Of a stretch of 64,000 nucleotides of DNA, positions 8,857-17,263 are shown one piece after another. Source of the DNA: Endozoicomonas sp965261315 (GTDB taxonomy: Bacteria > Pseudomonadota > Gammaproteobacteria > Pseudomonadales > Endozoicomonadaceae). The notes under the pieces were generated by a model. It made no database searches, was not told the origin of the DNA, and saw nothing but the letters and a program-made list of their open reading frames with translations. Position 1 is the first letter of the stretch; every line of letters starts with the position of its first letter. Where the stretch lies: contig CBDHDM010000044.1 in NCBI GenBank assembly GCA_965261315.1, positions 41,209-105,208 on the forward strand, in the 5' to 3' direction. The position numbers and the translations under genes are program-made.

Positions 8857-9717
8857 GCCGCCTCACGATGATATTTCAGAAACAGGCTACAACGCTCAGC
8901 TCCCATATATTTTGATAGTGTTTTTTCATCAACCTTCAACAGGTCGACAATAATCAGTCCATCCAGAGCATTATTAAAGTCCGGATCCACATTGAATGCA
9001 GCGAGCTCTCCCCGCAGCTTCAAATACTGGCGCAGAAGAACCGGCACGCCTTTATTATCTTTTTCAATCTGCTGAACCAGAGAAGAAAGCTGCTCAATAT
9101 TATTGATGCCCTGTAAATCCTTTACAGACCAGAACTGGCCAGAGCTTTTTAACGGTGTCGTAGATCTGACCAGCTCAGCCAGCGCTTGATCGGAATTGTT
9201 AACGCCAAGACAGCCCGCCATTAATTGACGTGACACTTCACTGTAGTCACTGCTGATACTGACTGGACCAAACAGAACTCGATAGATTAGCCGCAACATA
9301 TGCCCCGATGCCTTTCCAAAGCATTAGCAGAGCACTCAGGCTCTTCTGGTATTCCGGACGGACAAAAGAACGTCCCATTTCCAGGCAACAGCCCAACTTA
9401 TGAATAAAGCTGTCCTTGTAATGCCTTTGCAACAGGAGATCTGCCAGTGCAACGCCTTCAATTCCACCAAAAGGATGGTTCGCCACGATAATCGATGGGC
9501 CGGAGTCAGGAATTGATGAGATGGAGCCTCTTGCAACTTCATAGCTAACGTTAAAAATCTCCAGCACCCGCTTCAGGAAGGCTTTTCCGGAGTATTGATG
9601 CCTGTATTCAGGCTCATACAGACGTTCAAGAATGTTCAGTCCAATAAACTTCTCAATTGCAGATTCTATCAAGCCAAAGCGTGTATGCCTTGGTAAACGA
9701 AAAGGTGAGTTCAGCAT
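8853..9717 (-). pseudogene. Lysophospholipid acyltransferase / GNAT fusion, deleted and frameshifted
   Basis: Two overlapping frames (9247-9717 and 8853-9299) belong to one gene. The N-terminal part has the acyltransferase block ANHPFGGIEGVALADLL, and the end (RVLFGPVSISSDYSE and FNVDPDFNNALDGLIIVDL) is the usual C-terminus of the roughly 570-residue PlsC-plus-GNAT 'hemolysin/OlsA-like' family. Two lesions are visible. The sequence jumps in frame from ADLLLQRHYKD to a GNAT-domain segment (CLEMGRSFVRPEYQ), losing some 280 residues. Then one extra T near 9285 breaks the frame; removing it restores VAANYRVLFGPVS. The product would have made membrane or ornithine lipids; it is almost certainly inactive. 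Confidence 0.75.
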
Positions 9718-9849
9718 GTAGTCCTCTCTCCCTGAGTTTTTTCCAATGACAAAAAGGTGAAAATGAAGTGATGTTTTTATGAAGGTGAGCGTTGAAGAAC
9801 CACAGCTATCAAAAAGAAAACAGTGGTGTTCTTCAACACTTTAAAATTA

Positions 9850-10280
9850 TTAACTATGAAGGAGCTGCTTAATTTTGTTATCAGTATTTCTAAACTCCAG
9901 GATCGTCAGAATAATACCTGACACAAGCAAGCCACAGGCATTATAAAACAGAAGCCCTCCATCATCCCCAATGATATTCCCAAGTTCATCAAACTCGGGC
10001 ATGGCAATGCCAAGCGGGGTGAATAAATGAAAGAATACGGCGCCTGTCATTACGCCTGTGGCAATAGCTGCCCCATATAGGCGCAGTGTGAAGCCAGCAG
10101 CTCGACAGCCCCGACCCCATAAGCGCCATAGTCGGCAAACCATTGAAACCCGGACCACGCGCCAAGAACCCCAAAGATATGCAAAGTTTCATATGCAGCA
10201 GTAAATTTAAAAAACAATGACTGAACAAATACCACGGCAATGTACAGGCTTAGCGCCCAAGTAAATCCCTTATAAACCAT
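9850..10280 (-). pseudogene. DoxX-like four-helix membrane protein, frameshifted
   Basis: Two frames join into one protein of about 140 residues. The first (10050-10280) begins MVYKGFTWALSLYIAVVFVQSLFFKF with helices typical of DoxX/DoxD-like proteins, up to VELLAS. The second (to 9850) continues RLYGAAIATGVMTGAVFFHLFTPLGI and a last helix. The break lies near 10095-10105, where one base is missing. Such proteins are small inner-membrane proteins linked to redox or sulfur metabolism; the specific role is unknown. It lies downstream of the YHS-domain gene on the same strand. It is either a real pseudogene or an indel error. Confidence 0.65.
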
Positions 10281-10305
10281 CTGTGCCTCCTGGCAAATAT
10301 AAAAG

Positions 10306-10749
10306 TCAGTTCATTTCAGGCCAGTGCTTATCCGCAGCTTTAATAAAGCCCGGAATATCCTTAAGCCATGTTTCCTGAACGCTGCTGTCATAATTCAAGT
10401 ACAGTTTGTTATCGACAATTTTCCAGTATTTAGGGTCTCCCGGTGCCCGTTGTTTTTTTGCAGCGACAGCCCATGCACAGTAACCACCATACTGTGGCAT
10501 ATACTTCTCAGGATTCTCTTTGAACAGGTTCAAATGCTTCTCTGAAGAGAAGTACCATTCAACATCCAGATACTCAAATTTATATTTGGCACTCCCTTTC
10601 ACCGGCTTCTCTTCAGTGAAATAAGCCACTGCATCATAACCGCTGACCGCTTTACTGCTGAACCAACCGGTATAAATATGCTTGTCTGCAAAGGAGGGTA
10701 CGCTGACAACCAACACAAACAGAGTAATGATCTTGAGCAATTTATTCAT
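10306..10749 (-). CDS. Secreted YHS-domain protein
   Basis: 147 residues. A Sec signal peptide (about 1-21, ending SFA before DK) directs it to the periplasm. The YHS segment runs about 35-80 (VSGYDAVAYF, then KYKFEYLDVEWYFSSEKHLNLFKENPEKYMPQYGGYC, cited in pieces). YHS domains bind metals and occur in copper or heavy-metal handling proteins; here the usual metal Cys is replaced and only GGYCAW keeps a cysteine. It is the only intact gene in a run of broken ones and probably headed an operon with the DoxX-like gene behind it. Confidence 0.85.
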   Translation of the reverse strand: MNKLLKIITLFVLVVSVPSFADKHIYTGWFSSKAVSGYDAVAYFTEEKPVKGSAKYKFEYLDVEWYFSSEKHLNLFKENPEKYMPQYGGYCAWAVAAKKQRAPGDPKYWKIVDNKLYLNYDSSVQETWLKDIPGFIKAADKHWPEMN

Positions 10750-10777
10750 GAGGTTCCGTCCTCTTGTTATTTCTATC

Positions 10778-11937
10778 CTATTCTGTCTCAGGATAACGGC
10801 TAACCAGCTTTTTCTCCCTTCGCCATGCCCCTATCAATTGTCGAAGTGGAGGGGAAGAAAAACCTCTACGCCGATTAATAGCTCCCAGTTTAAAAAGCGT
10901 TCGATATTGAAAAAAAAGCGTTTTAAAAGCATCGGCCAGTGAGCCTCTGCAGTCCCATACATGAGCAGCCTCACTGCTGGCTCCATTAATTTCAAGTATA
11001 TAGTAATCCTGTCCCTTCATTAGAGAATCAATATCCTTAAAACGGACATCAAACCGACCGTAGTAAAATTCCGGCAAGTCATCACACAGTCGGTCAAAGG
11101 CTCTGGTCAGCTCAGGCGTTATGAATTTCCGCCCATCCCTGAAGATACAGCCCCTACTGTGGCTACCAGTAAATGCCAGGCGAAACGGCTGCCCGTGAGG
11201 TAAGACATCCTGTAGTCGATCCCTGTGCCTCGGCAGATAGAGATGCTTTAGCTGACCAGCCCTGGGATCCATTGAAATCAGCTCTTCCAGAGTATTTTGT
11301 CCATTCCCGATTACATATGGCTGGTATTTCAGCGTGATAGAGATGATTTCGCCATTTTCGGTTTCAGGATAACGGATATAAAAAATACCAGCTTCCGCCT
11401 CGTAGGGAACCAGTTGCTGGAACAGAATATGGCCATCGGCCGGAAACTTTTCTATATATGCAACCAGCTCAGCTTTACTCCTGATCAACTGAACACCTGC
11501 ACCACGGCAGCCAATATCAGGCTTAGCCACCAGTGGAAAGCTCAGGCTCGCATGTTTAAAGAGCCGCTGCGCACGACTGGACCCTGATCAGCATTTTCCC
11601 ACTCATCCAGTAATACCCAGGGAGCAATCCTGTCTTTGGCAGCACCAGATGCTTTGGAGAAAACGCCTGACTTCGACTCTCCAACCATCCCACTTAAAGG
11701 AATTGAGGGGTTGGCGATCAATGGCAATCCGAGACCTTGAAAACGGATAGCGTTCCAAAGCCATTGAAAAGCCACAGGAATGTAAAAAAGATAGCCCGGC
11801 CAAAACTCAAAAAATGAAATGGGTTTCTTTACTTGCTCAAGGTCTGGCATACCGGGATGAACCGGCTTATCCGGTGATGTTCTCTCAACAAATAATCGGG
11901 CAGATGCACTATTCTTTTCGTGAACTAAAACTTCCAT
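10778..11937 (-). pseudogene. ATP-grasp domain protein, frameshifted
   Basis: The N-terminal frame (11542-11937, starts MEVLVHEKN) carries SFFEFWPGYLFYIPVAFQWL, then GLPLIANPSIPLSGMVGESK. The C-terminal frame (to 10778) carries the nucleotide-binding KPDIGCRGAGVQLI, LKYQPYVIGNGQNTLEEL and the Mg-binding YILEINGASSEA. Joined they give about 386 residues, a family of D-Ala-D-Ala-ligase-like ATP-grasp enzymes of unknown substrate. The frames cross near 11575-11595, where one missing base would restore continuity into SRAQRLFKHASLSFPLVAKPD. Such enzymes ligate a carboxylate to an amine or thiol using ATP. Confidence 0.75.
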
Positions 11938-11980
11938 AACTTATTCAGACTACCTTCCCTGAGATGATTTAACCACAATA

Positions 11981-12564
11981 TCAGACCTGACTTTTCTCAG
12001 CGCTATCATTTCCTATTGACCGCTTTATACTTCGATGCAAAATCAGAATGGCGGTGATCACCAAAAGAAGCAAAAGCCATTTTAGTGAAGAAAGCTCACT
12101 CCAAAACATAGAGCTAAACCAGTAAAGCCCCATAAAAATCACACCGGTCCACACCAAAGAGGCCAGAAAAACCCAACAGGAAAAAGCAACAAATGAATAT
12201 TGAAAAAAGCCACAGGCAACGTAAGAAGGTAATCTGAGGCCTGGCACCACGCGTACAACCAGAATGGTCCAGATAGCACGCCGTTTTAGCCATTCACCTG
12301 CGCTATTAACCTTCTCCTTTGGAATTCTTTTGTCTAGCCATGACCAACGGCCTAAAAACGTCCCAGCCCATAAAGGCCGAGGTCTCCGGTAAAAATCCCG
12401 ATAAACAGCGCCAGAAAAGCCAGTTTTGGCGACAGAAAGCCATCAATACTGATCAATGCTGCCGAAATAATGGCAGCATCTTCAAGAAGATAGGTTGACA
12501 GTAAAATTAAGCCTGCCAATACCAGAGGGTTCTTTGTGACATCCAATATCAACTCTGCCATCAA
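11981..12564 (-). pseudogene. DedA-family membrane protein, frameshifted at a T-run
   Basis: The first frame (12352-12564) has LEDAAIISAALISIDGFLS and FIGIFTGDLGLYGLGRF, the second (11981-12350) reads on as LGRWSWLDK to VRVVPGLRLPSYVACGF and a final helix pair. Both are DedA/SNARE-associated (VTT) landmarks, and together they give about 195 residues, the family's usual size. The frame breaks in a run of five T (A5 at 12354-12358 on the plus strand); one more T yields YGLGRFLGRW, exactly the family consensus. DedA proteins move lipids such as undecaprenyl phosphate across the inner membrane. Sequencing error at the homopolymer is a real alternative to pseudogene. Confidence 0.8.
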
Positions 12565-12640
12565 TCATCCAAATTACTTTGAAGCCTCTATATCCATCAA
12601 CCATACTTTTTTCTTAGGGGAATTCCAAATCGAAAAAAAA

Positions 12641-13009
12641 ATGAACAAGAAACTATTGAACATCATTTTATTCATGGTGTTCAGCCTTGGTATTCAAGCA
12701 GAATTAGTCGAAGGTATTAAATCCACCAGGCTCATTATTGGATTTTACTCTGACGCCTATCATGGACTGGGTGGTGCTGTTGAAGCGAATGAGTACATTA
12801 ATAAGTATTCAAAAAGTAACCACCCAATATCATTGGTCAGGCCATTGGGTAATAACTCAATCCTTGTCCATATCAATCAGTCTGCTGATTCACAAATAGA
12901 AAAAACTATTAACCAGCTGTTATTACTGGAAAAAATTCGCTTTATCGAAATTGATGACACCATGAACCCATTACAAGATAGAAATATGGGCACCACACCC
13001 TTGAGGTAA
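12641..13009 (+). CDS. Secreted stand-alone propeptide-like (I9-type) protein
   Basis: 122 residues from the ATG at 12641, chosen because a clean signal peptide follows (MNKKLLNIILFMVFSLGIQA). The mature part has the alternating strand-helix pattern of subtilase propeptides: RLIIGFY near the start, NNSILVHI, a helix IEKTINQLLLLEKI, and the last strand RFIEIDD followed by MNPL. This parallels the N-terminal propeptide of the next gene (RVIVHF, SQEVLEIG, EEVKILAKGLEDDPQVEF, EPDLVM). The stop lies 4 bp before that gene's ATG, so the two are one operon. It may be an inhibitor or folding helper for the protease. It overlaps no other gene and is divergent from the DedA remnant. Confidence 0.6.
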   Translation: MNKKLLNIILFMVFSLGIQAELVEGIKSTRLIIGFYSDAYHGLGGAVEANEYINKYSKSNHPISLVRPLGNNSILVHINQSADSQIEKTINQLLLLEKIRFIEIDDTMNPLQDRNMGTTPLR

Positions 13010-13013
13010 AACC

Positions 13014-14408
13014 ATGAACTCATTGCTGACAAGGACTGTTTTAGCAGCAACGCTTCTAATACCGGCCTTTATTTCACAGGCTGAGGTGGATAATTACAGA
13101 CTGCTTTTACAACGAACTGATCGCGTAATTGTTCACTTCAAAGAAAAACCGACAGAAGCCAGAGCATTAGCGTTTATTAAGCAGGGTGTCACCCATGGTG
13201 GCTACGGAGTTGCTGCTGGAAAAAGCCAGGAAGTGCTTGAAATCGGAGCGACTCTGGATCTTGAAGAGGTGAAAATACTGGCAAAAGGGCTAGAGGATGA
13301 CCCCCAGGTTGAGTTTGCCGAACCCGATCTTGTCATGCAGACCATGAGGGTTCCCAATGACCCTCTTTATAACGAGCAGTGGCATTACTTTGAAGTCAAA
13401 GCCGGTATTAATCTTCCGGCAGCCTGGGAGATATCCATTGGCAATGCCAACAATGTGATTGGGGTTGTGGATACCGGTATTACTGATCACAAAGAGATTA
13501 ATGACAGACTTGTACCTGGCTATGACTTTGTCTCAGATCCCTGGATGGCCAATGACGGTGATGGCTGGGATGAAAACCCTCAGGACCCCGGGAATTCTCT
13601 GCAACCAGGTGCCTGTGGAACCTCATTCGGCAACCCGATTCCCGCTAATGCGCAGAAGAGCAGCTGGCATGGCACTCATGTTGCCGGCACGATCGCAGCT
13701 AAAACCAATGATAATACGGGTGTTTCCGGGGTAACCTGGCTCTCCAGAGTGCAACCTCTAAGAGCTCTCGGGCGTTGTGGTGGCTATACATCCGACATTG
13801 TCTCAGCCACGCGATGGGCTGCAGGACTGAAAGTGTATGGGCTCCCGATAAACCCTAACCCGGTCAAGGTGATTAATCTAAGTCTTGGCGGGACCGCACT
13901 CTGGTGCCCCCAAACCTACCAGGACGCCATTGATGAGATTGTTGATGCTGGTGTCACAATCGTGGTTGCAGCAGGTAATGAGCAACATAATGTCGCCTTG
14001 AGCACTCCGGCAAACTGTAAAAATGTCATTGTCGTAGGAGCCGTCAACCGCACGGGTAACCGAAGCTGGTACTCAAACTATGGCACTGGCATAGATATTA
14101 TGGCACCAGGCGGTGAAACACACTTCCCTGGCAATGGCATCTTATCTCTATATAACTCCGGGCTTAAGTCACCAAAAAATGGATCTTACACTGAATTACA
14201 GGGCACCAGCATGGCAACGCCACATATTGCAGGACTTATCGACCTGAGCTACGCAGTAAACCCTTCTTTGACACCCGGTGAGCGTAGAAAATTATTAATG
14301 GAGACTGCCAGACCATTCGCATCTGACAGTAATTGCACCACATTTCGGTGTGGCGCAGGCATTGCTGACGCAGGCTCTTTTCTGAGAGCTGTACAGAATG
14401 CCCAATAA
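13014..14408 (+). CDS. Secreted S8 subtilase
   Basis: 464 residues. Signal peptide about 1-23 (ending SQA), an I9-type propeptide about 35-108, then the peptidase S8 domain. The catalytic triad is Asp153 (VIGVVDTGI), His219 (SWHGTHVAGT) and Ser399 (QGTSMATPH), with oxyanion Asn322 in AAGNEQ; all are present, so it should be active. Four or more cysteines (201, 255, 298, 335) suggest disulfides and an extracellular location. No pre-peptidase C-terminal domain is present. Ribosome site GAGG lies 7 bp before the ATG. The preceding secreted gene looks like a second, free propeptide. Confidence 0.92.
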   Translation: MNSLLTRTVLAATLLIPAFISQAEVDNYRLLLQRTDRVIVHFKEKPTEARALAFIKQGVTHGGYGVAAGKSQEVLEIGATLDLEEVKILAKGLEDDPQVEFAEPDLVMQTMRVPNDPLYNEQWHYFEVKAGINLPAAWEISIGNANNVIGVVDTGITDHKEINDRLVPGYDFVSDPWMANDGDGWDENPQDPGNSLQPGACGTSFGNPIPANAQKSSWHGTHVAGTIAAKTNDNTGVSGVTWLSRVQPLRALGRCGGYTSDIVSATRWAAGLKVYGLPINPNPVKVINLSLGGTALWCPQTYQDAIDEIVDAGVTIVVAAGNEQHNVALSTPANCKNVIVVGAVNRTGNRSWYSNYGTGIDIMAPGGETHFPGNGILSLYNSGLKSPKNGSYTELQGTSMATPHIAGLIDLSYAVNPSLTPGERRKLLMETARPFASDSNCTTFRCGAGIADAGSFLRAVQNAQ

Positions 14409-14470
14409 AAACATTCACCATCTCCCTGAAATTCAGCTAGGTTTTTAATAAGGGATAACAAGATAAAGTT

Positions 14471-14514
14471 AATATTGCATGACTTATCAATTAAACGGGA
14501 AATGATGCAATATT
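14471..14514. promoter_or_regulatory. Perfect 10-bp inverted repeat before the TonB receptor operon
   Basis: Arms AATATTGCAT (14471-14480) and ATGCAATATT (14505-14514) are exact reverse complements, separated by 24 bp and ending 15 bp before the first ATG of the receptor gene. No T-run follows, so an intrinsic terminator is unlikely. It could be an operator or an RNA hairpin sequestering the leader. Seen in sequence; function is inferred. Confidence 0.45.
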
Positions 14515-14529
14515 TTAAGAGAAGAAAGA

Positions 14530-16707
14530 ATGATTCAGCAGTGCTTCTTTTTTCTTATAGAAATCCAATGGAGTGGAGCTTTGAAACAACCCCATAATTC
14601 ACTGCTGCTGGCCGGTATTTTTTCCTCTCTCATTATTCCTGTGAATCTCCAGGCTGATTCCGATACAGACAACATGGACGACGCCCTATTGGATCTCAGC
14701 CTCGAAGAACTGATTTCACTGGACGTACCAGACGTCACCTCAGTATCCAAAAGAAAGCAACGACTGATGGACTCTCCTGCTGCGGTTTTTGTCATTACCA
14801 ATGAAGATATCCAGCGCTCAGGCGTCACTTCCATACCGGAAGCATTAAGGATGGTTCCGGGAATACAGGTAGCCCGACTAAATGGAAATACCTGGTCAAT
14901 CAGTACCCGAGGCTTTAATTACATTTTTGCCAACAAACTGCTGGTTCTGATTGATGGGCGAACCGTCTACTCCCCCCTGTTCTCTGGAGTAAACTGGGAC
15001 GTTCAGGACACCATGTTGGAAGATATTGCCCGAATTGAGGTTATTCGAGGCCCAGGGGCCGCCTTATGGGGAGCCAATGCCGTTAACGGTGTTATCAATA
15101 TAATTACCAAACATTCTGCTGATACTCAGGGTGGCCTGCTATCGACAGGGTTTGGCTCAGAAGAAAAAGCTTTTGCTGCGTATCGCTACGGTGGAGAGCT
15201 TGGGGATGATGGTTATTATCGGGCCTTCTTCAAAACCTTCAACCGTGATGGTCTGGCTAACTCCGATGGTTCTGACGCCAATGATGACTGGAAAATAAAC
15301 CGTGCAGGCCTTCGTGCAGACTGGCGAACGGAAACCGGGGCAGAGGCGTCTATACAAGGTGAAATTTATGATGGAACAACCAGGCCTCCTTTAAAATTAT
15401 TTAATTACTATGGCAACCTGGAAAAGAAAACCATTGTTGACCTAAGTAGAGACCAGCAAGGTGGGCACCTAATTGGTAATTATAAGAAGTATTACAATGA
15501 TGGCAGTAATTTTTCACTCAAAGGTTACTACGACCGCTATGAAAATTACGACTACCGGGTAACTGAAAAGAGAGATATTGGGGACTTTGAGTTTCAACAT
15601 CAAATACTACCCTGGGAAAATCACGACATTATCTGGGGGCTTGGCTACCGGCTGACAAAATATAATCTGAGTGACATGAATAATATTACAATGCCTCAGA
15701 CAAGCCGAACCGACGAGTTATACAGTGCTTTTATTCAAGACCATATAACGCTGTCACCTGACTGGAGTCTTGCATTAAGTTCCCGGTTTGAACATAACGA
15801 TTTTACCGGTTATGAAATTCAGCCAAACGCCAAAGTAACTTGGAAAGCAACAGAAAACAGAACTTTTTGGGGATCACTGTCAAGAGCTGTAAAAACGCCT
15901 TCGATTAGTGAAACGGCTGTAACAACCAGAGGCATTAATTTCCTGACAGATGATTTAATAAACGCTCAACTGGCTTCAATCACCGGCGATCCCTACTTGA
16001 TGAGCATCTCTGGTAATGAAGATCTTGACTCAGAGAAGCTAACAGCACTTGAATTAGGCTACCGCGAAATTTTCAACAACAACTTTCGCATTGGTTTCAC
16101 CGCTTTCTATAATGAGTACAAAGATATTCTGGCCTATATCAGTGGAGGTAACTGCCTTTCGGGTACCACTCTGACATCCGTCGCAACCATTCCACTTTGT
16201 GTTGTTGATGGCAGTCCTGGCTTCCCAGATCAGATTATTGAATTTCCTACCACACTCGCGAACGGCGTTGATGCAAAAACCTATGGCTTTGAAGTCGTTG
16301 CAGACTGGCAGGTTAAAGATTGGTGGAAGCTCCAGGCAAACTTCAGCACATTGCAGGTTGATGCAAAAGCCCAGGAAAATGAGCTATACCGAAAAGAAAA
16401 TGAAATTTTAATCGAAGAGTTAAGCGCTTCTAACACTGCAAACTTTAGATCCAGTATGAATTTACCCAACCAGTGGTATCTGGACTTCTGGGTTCGCTAT
16501 ATGGATAACCTTAAGAATGCACAAGTCAGAGCCTATACCGCTCTGGATTTCAGAGTTGCAAAAAAAATTGGGGAAGATCTTGAGCTATCACTGACTGGAA
16601 AAAACCTGTTTGACAAGCAGCGGCTTGAGTTCAGTGAAATTTTCAGTGGTCTTGAAGCAACGGAGGTACAGGAATCCTGGTACCTTCAGTTGCGCTGGCA
16701 ACATTAA
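14530..16707 (+). CDS. TonB-dependent outer-membrane receptor
   Basis: 725 residues. A plug domain at about 75-195 includes VFVITNEDIQRSGVTSIPEAL, RGF, VLIDGRTVYSPLFSG and IEVIRGPGAALWGANAVNGVINIIT; a 22-strand barrel follows, ending in an aromatic residue-rich strand (SWYLQLRWQH). The TonB box is probably DVTSVSK. ATG 14530 has a purine-rich ribosome site, but a TTG at 14581 with GGAG 7 bp upstream gives a cleaner signal peptide, so the start is uncertain. Ligand unknown. It is the first gene of an operon with a YfiR-like protein and a hybrid kinase, which suggests sensing coupled to uptake rather than plain iron import. Confidence 0.92.
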   Translation: MIQQCFFFLIEIQWSGALKQPHNSLLLAGIFSSLIIPVNLQADSDTDNMDDALLDLSLEELISLDVPDVTSVSKRKQRLMDSPAAVFVITNEDIQRSGVTSIPEALRMVPGIQVARLNGNTWSISTRGFNYIFANKLLVLIDGRTVYSPLFSGVNWDVQDTMLEDIARIEVIRGPGAALWGANAVNGVINIITKHSADTQGGLLSTGFGSEEKAFAAYRYGGELGDDGYYRAFFKTFNRDGLANSDGSDANDDWKINRAGLRADWRTETGAEASIQGEIYDGTTRPPLKLFNYYGNLEKKTIVDLSRDQQGGHLIGNYKKYYNDGSNFSLKGYYDRYENYDYRVTEKRDIGDFEFQHQILPWENHDIIWGLGYRLTKYNLSDMNNITMPQTSRTDELYSAFIQDHITLSPDWSLALSSRFEHNDFTGYEIQPNAKVTWKATENRTFWGSLSRAVKTPSISETAVTTRGINFLTDDLINAQLASITGDPYLMSISGNEDLDSEKLTALELGYREIFNNNFRIGFTAFYNEYKDILAYISGGNCLSGTTLTSVATIPLCVVDGSPGFPDQIIEFPTTLANGVDAKTYGFEVVADWQVKDWWKLQANFSTLQVDAKAQENELYRKENEILIEELSASNTANFRSSMNLPNQWYLDFWVRYMDNLKNAQVRAYTALDFRVAKKIGEDLELSLTGKNLFDKQRLEFSEIFSGLEATEVQESWYLQLRWQH

Positions 16708-16727
16708 TCGGATGGGGAGATGACTTC

Positions 16728-17258
16728 ATGCCGATAATCACAAGAACGTATGTAATACTGGCAATAGTTTTACTTAGTTGCTTAAATATTATCGAATCAG
16801 AAGCCAGTGATGTTACCAAGGCTGATAAAGTTAAAGCTGCCATTGTCTATAAATTAACAAAGTTTATTACCTGGCCTGAAAAAAGACAGACTCTGGCGTT
16901 ATGCATTATTGGTAGCGGAGCCATAAACAATGAACTATTAAAAATCAATCACAAGTTCAGCATGGGCCGACGTATTTCAGTAACTCACAAAACACCGACC
17001 GCCCCTTTGGAAAAGTTATGTGACATGGTTTACATCCATAATACAAAAATGGATCGCATATCAGAGGTTATAAATAAATTACAGAACAAGCCTGTAGTGA
17101 CAATTAGTGACAGCGAAAACTTTGTCTATCAAGGGGGGCTCATAGGACTATTTCGTACTGCCAGTCGTATTCGCTTTGCCATTAGCCACAGCGCCACCAG
17201 AAGTGCAGGGATTTCAATTAGCTCCCAGCTCATGGGGCTGGCCAAGACTGTTAAATAA
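16728..17258 (+). CDS. YfiR-like periplasmic protein (DUF4154)
   Basis: 176 residues with an N-terminal signal anchor (about 5-25). The conserved start of the YfiR domain, KVKAAIVYKLTKFITWPE, is followed by CIIGSG, PVVTISD and IGLFRTASRIRFAIS, all in the family order. In Pseudomonas YfiR is a periplasmic repressor of the diguanylate cyclase YfiN. No GGDEF protein is near here; instead the gene sits between a TonB receptor (20 bp upstream) and a hybrid histidine kinase (5 bp downstream). It probably modulates that kinase. Role is inference from order. Confidence 0.85.
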   Translation: MPIITRTYVILAIVLLSCLNIIESEASDVTKADKVKAAIVYKLTKFITWPEKRQTLALCIIGSGAINNELLKINHKFSMGRRISVTHKTPTAPLEKLCDMVYIHNTKMDRISEVINKLQNKPVVTISDSENFVYQGGLIGLFRTASRIRFAISHSATRSAGISISSQLMGLAKTVK

Positions 17259-17263
17259 CGACG

